Source: Sphingomonadales bacterium
Lineage (GTDB): Bacteria > Pseudomonadota > Alphaproteobacteria > Sphingomonadales > Sphingomonadaceae
Assembly (NCBI GenBank): GCA_016720115.1
Contig: JADJXT010000002.1
Coordinates: 1,003,501 to 1,067,500, forward strand
Direction: 5' to 3'
DNA: 64,000 nt
Positions 44,261 through 53,085 of the stretch are shown in pieces (the first letter of the stretch is position 1; each line of letters starts with the position of its first letter). The notes under the pieces are model-generated. The model ran no database searches, was not told the DNA's origin, and saw nothing but the letters and a program-made list of their open reading frames with translations. Position numbers and translations under genes: made by a program.

Positions 44261-46549
44261 ATGATGGCCAAATTCAGTACAGTTGCGTCCGTTTTAGCGA
44301 TGGGAATCGCCCTGGCAGGTGCGCCTGCCCTGGCGCAGTCGATTGAGGAGGATGCCGCTGCAGAAACCGCTGCGTCGCAGGACGATAGCGGCAATCGTGA
44401 AATTGTTGTTACGGCCCAGCGCCGCGCGGAAAGCGTGCAGGATGTGCCACTGACCATCGCAGCCTTCGATTCGGCCATGGTCGAAGCGAGCGGCAGCACT
44501 GACATCACCGACCTTGGCGGCATCACGCCGAATGTGATTCTGCAGACCGAAGGCCTGCTCGCCAACGTTCCGATGTTTGCGATTCGCGGCATGTCCTCGG
44601 CGGACCCCGATCCCAACGCCGACCCGAAGATCAGCACCATCGTCAACGGCGTCTATGTTCCCTTCATCGCCAGCAACATGCTCGACCTGTTCGATGTCGA
44701 GCGGGTGGAAGTGCTCAAGGGTCCGCAGGGCGTACTGTACGGAAAGAACAACCTCGCCGGCACGATCAACATCATCAGCAAGGCACCCGGAGAGGATACC
44801 GGCGGCGAAATCCGCCTGACAGCCGGTTCCTTCGGCCTCAAGCAGATCCGTGGACGCCTCGACACCGGCCGCTTTGCCAATGGCGTATTGGCAGCCAAAT
44901 TTTCTGCCAATTATCGCGACTATAACGGCTATGCCCGCAACATCATGACCGGCAACAAGCTGGAAGCGGCGGAAGCAACCGGCCTGCGTTTTGCACTGCG
45001 GGCAGACCCGTCGCCCAGTTTCGACAGCACGATCATCGTCGACTGGAACAAGGAAACGGCGATCGGCCCGGCCAACCATTCGGTCGACAACGGCACCGCC
45101 GCCTATCTCGGCCTGCCGCTGGAGGCGCGGACCAATGTGCGTGTCGCCGCCGTTCCGTTCGATCCCTTCTCGAAGACCAAGTCCCATGGCGTCGCCTGGA
45201 CCTCCAACCTAGACGTGGGCGCCGGTGTCATCACCGCCGTACTCGGCACGCGGCACCAGGATTATCTGACCAGGGGTGACTTTGACGGCGTCATCACGCC
45301 GATCCCGGGCTTTGAGGTAACCCGCGACTTCAACGGCAATTCCAAATCGGCCGAAGTCCGTTTCGTTTCGGAGACCGGCAAGCTCATCGACGTCATTGTC
45401 GGTGCCTATGCGCAGGGCGATGAATGGACCCAGCGCAACAATGTGCTGACCAATCCCACCACGCGCACCCAGTCAGAACTGAACCAGGATTCGAGCAGCT
45501 ACGCGCTGTTCGCGCTGGTCAATTTCCATCCGACCGATCGCCTCACATTGTCTGCCGGCGGGCGCTATAGCTGGGACAGCAAGACCTACTCGATCTCGAC
45601 GGACGTGTTCGTCAACGATGTCCGCAGCGCTGCGTCATCCTTTGCCTTTGCCGATCTTAAGGGCAAATGGAACCAGTTCACGCCGCGCTTCACCGTCCAG
45701 TACGAACCGTCAGACGAGGTGATGCTGTTCGCCAACTTCTCAAAGGGTTACAAGGCTGGCGGATTCAACAGCCGCGGGACACGCCCTGAAAATGTCGGGC
45801 CGTATGATCCGGAAAAGGTGACCTCCTACGAAGCGGGCATCAAGAGCGATTTCGCAGGTAGAACAATCCGCTTTAACCTGACTGGTTTCCTCAACGAATT
45901 CCGCGATCTGCAAGGTGGCGTGACCCGCCCCGGCGCGGTCCGTCCGGAAGCGGTTACGGTCAATGTGGCGTCGGCCCGGACATGGGGCATCGAGGCGGAA
46001 ACGCTGTTCAAACTCAGCAGCGATTTCACCCTTTCAGCGAACATCGGGTATCTGAACGCCAAATTCACCGGCTTTTGTGACGATGTCGACGGGGTGTTCT
46101 CTGCCACCACGACTGCGCCCGACCAGTGCGGCCCTGCCGTGCCCTTCACCTTCGCAGGAAGCCCGACGATCAGCTATCTGATCCCGACCGACAATACAGC
46201 GCTCGATATGGCCAATGCGCCCAAATGGTCCGCCAGTGTGGCAGCGGACTATGCGATCCCGCTTTCATTCGGCGAGATCGACCTCCATGCCGATGCCCGC
46301 TATACGCCGCGCTACAACACCTGGGGCCGCAGCAATCTCGACGGCTATTATCGGGACAAGGTCGTGCTCGTTAATGCCAGCATTTCCGTCAAGGACATCG
46401 ACGATGTCTGGAGCGTGACCGGCTATGTTCGCAATCTGACTGACAAGACCGTGATGTCGGGCGCCGTTGCGCCGGGTGGCGTCAATCCGATCCAGCAATT
46501 CTACCAGGCGCCACGCGAATTCGGCGTGGAGGCTTCCTTTAAGTTCTGA
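44261..46549 (+). CDS. TonB-dependent outer-membrane receptor
   Basis: About 762 aa. Signal peptide (MGIALAGAPALAQ) followed by the TonB box-like EIVVTAQRRAESVQDVP, a plug domain with VEVLKGPQGVLYGKNNLAGTI (split: VEVLKGPQGVLYG), and a 22-strand barrel ending in FGVEASFKF with the terminal aromatic residue. It imports a large or scarce substrate with energy from TonB-ExbB-ExbD. GGGAGGAG precedes ATG 44261. Position after the sulfatase suggests a sulfated ligand. Confidence 0.93.
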   Translation: MMAKFSTVASVLAMGIALAGAPALAQSIEEDAAAETAASQDDSGNREIVVTAQRRAESVQDVPLTIAAFDSAMVEASGSTDITDLGGITPNVILQTEGLLANVPMFAIRGMSSADPDPNADPKISTIVNGVYVPFIASNMLDLFDVERVEVLKGPQGVLYGKNNLAGTINIISKAPGEDTGGEIRLTAGSFGLKQIRGRLDTGRFANGVLAAKFSANYRDYNGYARNIMTGNKLEAAEATGLRFALRADPSPSFDSTIIVDWNKETAIGPANHSVDNGTAAYLGLPLEARTNVRVAAVPFDPFSKTKSHGVAWTSNLDVGAGVITAVLGTRHQDYLTRGDFDGVITPIPGFEVTRDFNGNSKSAEVRFVSETGKLIDVIVGAYAQGDEWTQRNNVLTNPTTRTQSELNQDSSSYALFALVNFHPTDRLTLSAGGRYSWDSKTYSISTDVFVNDVRSAASSFAFADLKGKWNQFTPRFTVQYEPSDEVMLFANFSKGYKAGGFNSRGTRPENVGPYDPEKVTSYEAGIKSDFAGRTIRFNLTGFLNEFRDLQGGVTRPGAVRPEAVTVNVASARTWGIEAETLFKLSSDFTLSANIGYLNAKFTGFCDDVDGVFSATTTAPDQCGPAVPFTFAGSPTISYLIPTDNTALDMANAPKWSASVAADYAIPLSFGEIDLHADARYTPRYNTWGRSNLDGYYRDKVVLVNASISVKDIDDVWSVTGYVRNLTDKTVMSGAVAPGGVNPIQQFYQAPREFGVEASFKF

Positions 46550-46588
46550 TCGACCGACCGGTCAGGCCGGAAAATCCAGTGCCTCAAC

Positions 46589-46623
46589 AGCGGCCCGACC
46601 TTCACAGAAGGCCGGGCCGCTTT
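46589..46623 (+). terminator. Terminator of the sulfatase-receptor unit
   Basis: The stem AGCGGCCCG/CGGGCCGCT with a 15-base loop is followed by TTTGCTATTG. The T-run is short but the stem is strong, and it lies 40 bp after the receptor stop. Confidence 0.75.
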
Positions 46624-46728
46624 GCTATTGCTAACTGGGGGCTGCTGCAGATCAGCGTTTCACCCAGATAGGCGGTTGTCCAGCCTTGGACCCACTTTTC
46701 AGCATGTTGTTCCAGTGCGTCCTCAGTT

Positions 46729-48543
46729 TCAGCTTCGCAGCCAGAGCGGCGAACTCCACGCCCTTTCCTGGATCGTGAGCGGTAGGCCCGCGCGGACCGG
46801 TTGCTTTAGCAGGTTCGACTCATAGGTCGACCAGCGGCATGTCGGGTTCTCCAACACGCGCAGATAGTAGAAAGCGCGCCTGTTTGGTTTGAAATCCGGA
46901 TCGCGCCACGCGATGCGAAGTTCGGGCGAGCCCTGTTGCGGATCGATCCGGCAGGTCTTTGTGTCGACATTGTCCCTCACCGCCGGGCAGCGGTGCGTCT
47001 TTGCATCGGGCGTGCCGGATGCGCAGGCGATGTCGTAAACCTGCTCTTTCAAGGTGCCGTTTTCGTTCCACCCGCGAATGATCTGAATCCGCTGCAATCC
47101 TGCGCTGTTCGGGTCTTTGAGTGCTTGGGCCAGAAATGTCGGCGCGCCGCGGTTCGCCATGGCCAGATCGCTTCCCATCGGCACACCCTGGCCATAGGCC
47201 AGCCTGGCAAAGTCGGGCCGCTCAAAAATGTTTGACGGAAAGTCATAGCCCGCAAACAGCCGCACCTTGATACGCGGGCCGGTGGTTGCAAAGGTTTCCT
47301 TGCGGCGGAAGGCCGCATAGATATCCTCACGGTTGTTGCGTTCGGCCCACACGCCGGTCAGGCCCGCAGCGCTCCAGCGGTAAAAGGGCGTCGACGCAGC
47401 GCCGCTCAGCCCCTTGTCCAGCGAGGCATCGAGCGCACGCCGCGCTTTCGGGGTTCCGTCAACCAAACCCGTCTTGCCAAAATAATGGTCTTCTTCGACA
47501 GGGCCGCCCGCATTGTGGGTATCGGATGAGCCGACCAGCCCGAACTGGAAGGGGTTGACCCCGGTCTTTTCTTCGATGGCCAGTCCGCGTTGCAGCGCCT
47601 GGCGCACATAGCTTCCTTCGGTCTTGCTCTTGATGTCTGTTCCCAGCAGCCTGTCGAAAATTTCGAAATCGGCAAATTCGTCATTGGGCGACAGCATGGG
47701 GTGCGTATCCGACGTGCCCTTGACCTGCGTAATTTCGACAAGCGGTTCGTTGCGCATCCGCGTTGTCGCATATTCTGCGGATATCGGATTGCCTGCAAAA
47801 TCTGTCATCTGGAACATACGGCCGTCAGAAACATTGCTGTTGTGCGAAATCGCCAACCCTTCAACGCCATCGGCGCGAAGCGCGTCCAGCCAGGCCCAAA
47901 GATTTTCGGGGTTGTCGGAATCCATCGCGCTGAAGGGAAGTTCGGGCACCCTTGCACCCTTGAAGAGCACCACGCGGTGCAGGTTCGCACTTTCGGGAGC
48001 GGAAGTATATTCGTAGCCGACGAAGGTCGTGAACTTGCCGGGCCGGTAGAAGCGTTCCGCTGCGGCCCGCAATTCAGCCCAGGCGGATTTCATGACGCCT
48101 TTGTTGTTCAGCTCTGGCGCCGACACCTCGCCCGCAAGGCTATCTTTGACTCTGGAAAATGCTGCAACGATCTTGGCCTGTATCGTGGAGAACATGTCCG
48201 CAGCATAGGGTATTTTTGACATCGGGCTTGCCGGATCGTTCATCGCGGGCAGAATGCCGAGATATTCGCTATGATCGGTGACGGCATAGAAATCGAGCGC
48301 GCCGCCTTTCAACTGCAGGTCATAGCCTGCGGCATGGCGGATAGGTTCGCCCAGCGCATAGCGATAGGCATCGTCCGGACTGCGCCGGACACCGAAAATA
48401 TAGGCGTCATAGGACAGGCCGGTATGGACGTGGAGATCCCCGAAATAGGCCTGGCGACGATCCGCTTCGTCAGCCCGTGCCATCGAGGTCGAAACAAGCA
48501 TCGCCGATACAGCCATCAGCAATTTAACGGAACGTTGCGCCAT
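46729..48543 (-). CDS. DUF3604 protein, secreted PHP-like hydrolase candidate
   Basis: 604 aa from ATG 48543, with GGGAGGTTTGG upstream. A Sec signal peptide (LLMAVSAMLVSTSMARA) precedes the DUF3604 domain: YFGDLHVHTGLSYDAY with the metal His pair, YAVTDHSEYLG, and VGSSDTHNAGGPVEEDHYFG. The His/Asp pattern is that of PHP-fold metal hydrolases. The substrate is unknown. It is transcribed after a second receptor gene on the same strand, so both may process one external compound. Confidence 0.88.
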   Translation of the reverse strand: MAQRSVKLLMAVSAMLVSTSMARADEADRRQAYFGDLHVHTGLSYDAYIFGVRRSPDDAYRYALGEPIRHAAGYDLQLKGGALDFYAVTDHSEYLGILPAMNDPASPMSKIPYAADMFSTIQAKIVAAFSRVKDSLAGEVSAPELNNKGVMKSAWAELRAAAERFYRPGKFTTFVGYEYTSAPESANLHRVVLFKGARVPELPFSAMDSDNPENLWAWLDALRADGVEGLAISHNSNVSDGRMFQMTDFAGNPISAEYATTRMRNEPLVEITQVKGTSDTHPMLSPNDEFADFEIFDRLLGTDIKSKTEGSYVRQALQRGLAIEEKTGVNPFQFGLVGSSDTHNAGGPVEEDHYFGKTGLVDGTPKARRALDASLDKGLSGAASTPFYRWSAAGLTGVWAERNNREDIYAAFRRKETFATTGPRIKVRLFAGYDFPSNIFERPDFARLAYGQGVPMGSDLAMANRGAPTFLAQALKDPNSAGLQRIQIIRGWNENGTLKEQVYDIACASGTPDAKTHRCPAVRDNVDTKTCRIDPQQGSPELRIAWRDPDFKPNRRAFYYLRVLENPTCRWSTYESNLLKQPVRAGLPLTIQERAWSSPLWLRS

Positions 48544-48563
48544 ACCAAACCTCCCTGGATTTT

Positions 48564-48597
48564 GGGCCGCAGCCAAGACAAAGCTTAGCTGCGGCCC
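48564..48597 (-). other. Strong hairpin between the second receptor and the DUF3604 gene
   Basis: GGGCCGCAGC (48564-48573) pairs with GCTGCGGCCC (48588-48597). No T-run follows on either strand, so it may be a partial terminator or an mRNA-stability element between the receptor and the DUF3604 gene. Confidence 0.55.
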
Positions 48598-48609
48598 CCG
48601 GTAATTCCA

Positions 48610-50982
48610 TCAGAATTTGAACGTGCCGGATACCCCGTAAGTACGCGGTTGTGCATTGTTGCAGCGGACGGCGGTGCTGCCCGGGAAAACGCCGTTCCGC
48701 AAACCAAAGGCCGAATCGAGCACTTGGTAAAAGTGGGTGACGCAATAGCCTTTGTCGGTCAAATTGCTGCCGAACACGGCAACATTCCACCTGTCGTCAA
48801 GACCGGATATCTGGAAGCGCGCACCGAGCAGCGCATAACCATCCTGAATTGTCTGCGGGTTATTGTCGGTAACACCGCCATTGTTCATGTCTGAAATGAG
48901 CGACAGGTTTCCGTTCAGTGACCAGCGCAAACCGGAACTGCCGATGTCGCCCGACCATGTTGCGCCGACATTGCCGGTGAATTCCGGTGCATAGTTATTG
49001 CGCGTGCCAGCCAGATCCTGAACACCACCAATCCCCGGAAGGCCAGCGCCGCCGGGATAGAGCGTGAATTCCGAATCGAGATAGGCCAGCGCCGCGTTGA
49101 CCACGAAATTCCGCGACGGAGCGATGCGCGTGTCGAATTCGAAACCCTGATGCCGCAAATTGCCGGCATTGCGGACGACAAAGCTAACGCCGTCGAAGCT
49201 GCGATCCTGGAAACCACCGATATCCATGCGGTAGAAGGTCAGGTTCGCCTGAAGGGCACCGTCGAGCCAGCTCGTCTTTGCACCCAGTTCATAATTTTTC
49301 ACGGTTTCCCGGCCGAACAGCCGCAACTGGTTGAGTGCGACAGCACCGGCCCCCGAGTTGAAACCGCCCGATTTGAACCCGGTCGAATAACTGGCAAACA
49401 GCATGACATCGTCGTTCGGCTTGTAATTGAGTGCCGCGCGCCAGGTGAGACGATCATCCTCAAGCGCAAGGGCAACATTTTCCGTTGCGCGCAAGCTTGC
49501 GGTGAAGGGGTTGGCCCGCAACTGGACGTAAGTCGCGTCCTTTTGTTCCGTTGTCCAGCGAGCGCCCAGGGTCAGCGTCAGCGGATCGGCAATCTTGATA
49601 TTGGCCTGACCGTACACGGCAAAGCTTTCCACCGATTGGAAAAAGTCCTGATCCGTTGCGTTGACCCCGCCGCCCGACGCCAGCAAGGCGTTGCAGGTCG
49701 GGCGCGGTCCGGCGGGCACCAAGGCATTGCAGAACTGGCTTCCCAGATGGAGCTGTTCGTCGATTGTGTAGTCTTCCTTGAAATAATAAAGACCTGCGAC
49801 GAAATCGAGCTTGCCGCCGAGCAATTCGTCCTGCGGCGAAATGAACTGTAGTTCGTGGTTGTGGCTCTTGGAAACATAGCCGCCTTCGCGCGAGACGAGC
49901 GGAACAGGCGTGTAGATGACATCGCCATCAAGCTGCGTATTTTCCCACCGGCGATAGCTGTTTATCAGCCGGAGCGAGAAGCTGCCCACTTCGAGCGTCG
50001 CATCGCTGGAAATGCCCCAATGTTCGTCGCGATATTCGGCTGTGATTTGCTGATTGACGTTGCGGTCGAAAAGCACGGTATCCATGGTCGAACCGACAAG
50101 CGCATTCTGTATTGCCAGGAACGAATTCAGCTGCGCCTGCGAAACCGAGTCAGTCCTGAATTCGCTGGTAGCATAGCCGTCCCCGTCGATCTTCGAATAA
50201 TCGCCGCGAACGAGCCAGGTCAGATTGCCGAATTCCGCCTTTAGGGAAACGCGACCGGCATAGTCATCCGACTTGCCATAGGTCTTGCCATCGAGGCGGT
50301 TGTGCCAATAGCCGCCGAGCCACGAGCCCTGCCCGGCGAAACGCACTGCGACATTTTCACTCAGCGGAACGTTGACGTGGCCCGAAAGCTTGTAGCGATC
50401 ACCATTGCCGATTTCGGCGCCAATCTGGCCCGAAAATTCGTCGCGCGGCTGCGCTGTGCGGAAGGAAAGCGCGCCGACGCTCGCATTGCGTCCGAACAGC
50501 GTACCTTGCGGCCCGCGCAGGATTTCTACACCATCAATATCGAGAAAGCTGCCGATAACCGAACCGGGGCGAGGCACGTAGATGCCATCGACGAAAGCGG
50601 CCACGCTGGGTTCGGTTGCAGTATTGCCCGGTGCGCCGATGCCCCGGACGGCCAAACGCAGACCGGCAATCTGCCCGCTGCGCGTGGCCGTAAAGTTGGT
50701 TGCCAGACGCGGCAGATCCTGAACATTCAGGATATTGGCTTGCGCCAGCTTTTCCGAACCGAGCGCGACGATCGAGATCGGCACGTCCTGAACATCCTCA
50801 GAACGTTTTTGCGCTGTTACAACAATAACATCGCCTTCGCCTCCCTCAAAGGCCTCTTCTTCAACGACGTCCGCGCTTTCGCTCTGGGCCATTGCAGGCT
50901 GGATGCCCGCAAGCAGGGCAACGGCAATGGTCGAAACCGAAAGACCAAAGCGCGCGTTTTTCCCGAAAATATGCGATTTCAT
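48610..50982 (-). CDS. TonB-dependent outer-membrane receptor
   Basis: 790 aa. Signal peptide (STIAVALLAGIQPAMAQ), TonB box-like DVIVVTAQKRSEDVQDVP, plug with VEILRGPQGTLFGRNASVG, and a barrel ending GVSGTFKF. ATG 50982 is used, with AAGGAGGT at ideal spacing; a GTG at 50991 overlaps that site. It probably takes up the substrate of the DUF3604 protein downstream. It is not closely related to the receptor at 44261. Confidence 0.93.
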   Translation of the reverse strand: MKSHIFGKNARFGLSVSTIAVALLAGIQPAMAQSESADVVEEEAFEGGEGDVIVVTAQKRSEDVQDVPISIVALGSEKLAQANILNVQDLPRLATNFTATRSGQIAGLRLAVRGIGAPGNTATEPSVAAFVDGIYVPRPGSVIGSFLDIDGVEILRGPQGTLFGRNASVGALSFRTAQPRDEFSGQIGAEIGNGDRYKLSGHVNVPLSENVAVRFAGQGSWLGGYWHNRLDGKTYGKSDDYAGRVSLKAEFGNLTWLVRGDYSKIDGDGYATSEFRTDSVSQAQLNSFLAIQNALVGSTMDTVLFDRNVNQQITAEYRDEHWGISSDATLEVGSFSLRLINSYRRWENTQLDGDVIYTPVPLVSREGGYVSKSHNHELQFISPQDELLGGKLDFVAGLYYFKEDYTIDEQLHLGSQFCNALVPAGPRPTCNALLASGGGVNATDQDFFQSVESFAVYGQANIKIADPLTLTLGARWTTEQKDATYVQLRANPFTASLRATENVALALEDDRLTWRAALNYKPNDDVMLFASYSTGFKSGGFNSGAGAVALNQLRLFGRETVKNYELGAKTSWLDGALQANLTFYRMDIGGFQDRSFDGVSFVVRNAGNLRHQGFEFDTRIAPSRNFVVNAALAYLDSEFTLYPGGAGLPGIGGVQDLAGTRNNYAPEFTGNVGATWSGDIGSSGLRWSLNGNLSLISDMNNGGVTDNNPQTIQDGYALLGARFQISGLDDRWNVAVFGSNLTDKGYCVTHFYQVLDSAFGLRNGVFPGSTAVRCNNAQPRTYGVSGTFKF

Positions 50983-51298
50983 TTTGTCCACCTCCTTGAT
51001 TTTATATTCCCCTATTCCCGGACAAACCGGTCAATATGCGAATTCGATTATGTGCATTTCCGAACCGGCCCTGCGCCGAACGCGCGCGGCGCGAACCGGG
51101 ATACAAGCCACGGTCAGCGGCCAGACCTGCATGTCTCCCGGCATGCCCACATCTCTCCCATGAGTATATTTTCGTCCTGAATACCGGCCTCAATCGACGC
51201 CATATTGACTTCAGGTGACAAATTTTGTTGTATTGTGACATGTCCCCGGCCCGCATTTTCTTGCCCGACCGATTTTTCCCCCTAAGGTCAGTTGCATC
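50983..51298. promoter_or_regulatory. Divergent promoter region between receptor and SLC13 permease
   Basis: No gene is seen in this 316-bp stretch. It contains GTGACA twice, 20 bp apart (51215-51220 and 51235-51240), flanking ACAAATTTTGT (51218-51228), a near-palindrome. Both lie 60-85 bp before the SLC13 start and could be a regulator site. Confidence 0.4.
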
Positions 51299-53056
51299 AT
51301 GCCCGGGCTTGATCCTGCCGCCCTTATTTCACTGATATTCGTAGCCGGACTGATCGGTTTTGCGACCGACCGGTTGCGGCATGATCTGGTGGCCCTGCTC
51401 ATGCTGGCAGCGTGCCTTCTGTTCGGCCTCGTGCCCGCCGGGCAGGCCTTTATGGGCTTTGCCGATCCGGTCGTCGTCACCGTGGCGGCGATCATGATTG
51501 TCAGTGCTGCGATTTCGCGCTCCGGCATCCTTGCCCACGCCCTGCGCCCTTTCCGCAGGGTGATGCGCGTGGAAAGCGGTATCGCTGTCGTTTATGCGCT
51601 GCTCTGCGGCGTGGCGTCGGCCTTCATGAACAATGTCGGCGCGCTGGCCCTGCTGCTGCCCGCTGCGCTGGCGAGCTGCCGTTCCGCCAAGGTGTCACCA
51701 AGCCGCATCCTGATGCCGATGGCCTTCGCCTCGCTACTCGGCGGGTTGGTGACGCTGATCGGCACGCCACCCAACGTGATCCTGGCCGGATTGCGCGCCG
51801 ATTATGGCAAGCCCGCATTCGGCATGTTCGATTTCACCTGGGTCGGCCTGCCGCTGGCGCTCGCCGGAATCGGGCTCACGCTGCTGATGGTTCGCTTCCT
51901 GCCGTCCCGGGCGAGCAGCGAGGCCGAGCCGCTGAAGTTCCGGGTGGCGGACTATCTGTTCGAATTGCGCGTGCCACAAAACTTCAAACATGCACTGACG
52001 GTCGAGAAACTGGCGTCTATCGGCGAGGGCGATGATCGCCTCGCCGTCCATGCGATTGATCGCGGGGGGATATTGGTCACGGCGCCGCGCCAGAGCCGCG
52101 AATTGCATCCCGGTGACATTGTCCAGATCGAAGGCCGGGCGCCGGTAGTGGAACAGGCGCTCGAACGCTTCGGGCTCGAACTGGCATCCGACACCGAAGA
52201 CGACCTGCTCGAAGGGTCTTTTGCCGAATGTGTGGTGACCGAAAACAGCGGCCTCATCCACAGCGATCGTCCATCCGTGCTGCTCGGACAAAACGGCGCC
52301 GCGCTTGTCGCCGTCAGCCGCCGGGGCAAGAGCATTGCCGCAGGCCTGTCTGCACAACGGCTCCGTTCGGGCGACGTGATCCTGTTGCAGGTAGCGCAAG
52401 AACGCGTCGCCGAACTGGTCCACATGTTCGACTTGCTGCCGCTGGCCGAACGCCCACTCAACCTGCGCCTCGCGGCACGGGACTGGCTGCCCCTCGCCGC
52501 TCTCGGCGGCGCGATTGCCGCAACGTCGACTGGCATGGTCAACCTTGCCGTGGCGCTGATGCTTGCGGTTGTCGTGCTTGGCCTTGCAGGACGGCTCAAG
52601 GGAGAGGTCTATCAAGACATTGACTGGCCGATCATCATTCTGCTGGCGGCGCTGATCCCGGTTGCCAGGGCCTTTTCCGAAAGCGGCGCGGGCGATGCGA
52701 TTGCCGACGTGCTCAGCGCATTCGGGCAAGGCCAGCCCGATTGGGTGATGATCGCTGCCGCCCTCGGCCTGACCATGGCGATCACACCCTTCCTCAACAA
52801 CGCCGCTGCCGTACTGGTCATGGGGCCGATCGCGGCGCAGACCGGGCTGGAAACCGGCGCTTCGGTCGATGCCATGCTGATGGCCGTCGCCATCGGCGCA
52901 TCGTGCGATTTCCTCACGCCCATCGGGCACCAGTCGAACACGCTGGTCTGGGGGCCGGGCGGCTATCGTTTCTCCGACTATGCACGGGTGGGTACGCCGC
53001 TGACCCTGCTGGTCCTGATATTGGGTACGGCCCTGATAGCTGTGGCCTGGGGATAG
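51299..53056 (+). CDS. SLC13/ArsB-like anion permease with two TrkA-C domains
   Basis: 585 aa. Two halves of hydrophobic helices surround two soluble RCK_C/TrkA-C domains (about residues 205-385). Transport motifs are in the two reentrant regions: FMNNVGALALLLPAAL, LIGTPPNVILAG, TPFLNNAAAVLVMGP and PIGHQSNTLVWGPGGY. Relatives carry sulfate or dicarboxylates. With a sulfatase in the same island, sulfate is a reasonable guess. The ATG at 51299 lacks a strong ribosome binding site. Confidence 0.88.
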   Translation: MPGLDPAALISLIFVAGLIGFATDRLRHDLVALLMLAACLLFGLVPAGQAFMGFADPVVVTVAAIMIVSAAISRSGILAHALRPFRRVMRVESGIAVVYALLCGVASAFMNNVGALALLLPAALASCRSAKVSPSRILMPMAFASLLGGLVTLIGTPPNVILAGLRADYGKPAFGMFDFTWVGLPLALAGIGLTLLMVRFLPSRASSEAEPLKFRVADYLFELRVPQNFKHALTVEKLASIGEGDDRLAVHAIDRGGILVTAPRQSRELHPGDIVQIEGRAPVVEQALERFGLELASDTEDDLLEGSFAECVVTENSGLIHSDRPSVLLGQNGAALVAVSRRGKSIAAGLSAQRLRSGDVILLQVAQERVAELVHMFDLLPLAERPLNLRLAARDWLPLAALGGAIAATSTGMVNLAVALMLAVVVLGLAGRLKGEVYQDIDWPIIILLAALIPVARAFSESGAGDAIADVLSAFGQGQPDWVMIAAALGLTMAITPFLNNAAAVLVMGPIAAQTGLETGASVDAMLMAVAIGASCDFLTPIGHQSNTLVWGPGGYRFSDYARVGTPLTLLVLILGTALIAVAWG

Positions 53057-53085
53057 CGGACGGAAAAAACCAAAGGTTTGAAAAT

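Noticed and set aside
48564..48597. Intrinsic terminator
   Set aside because: The stem is strong but no T-run follows on either strand, so it is listed only as a hairpin.
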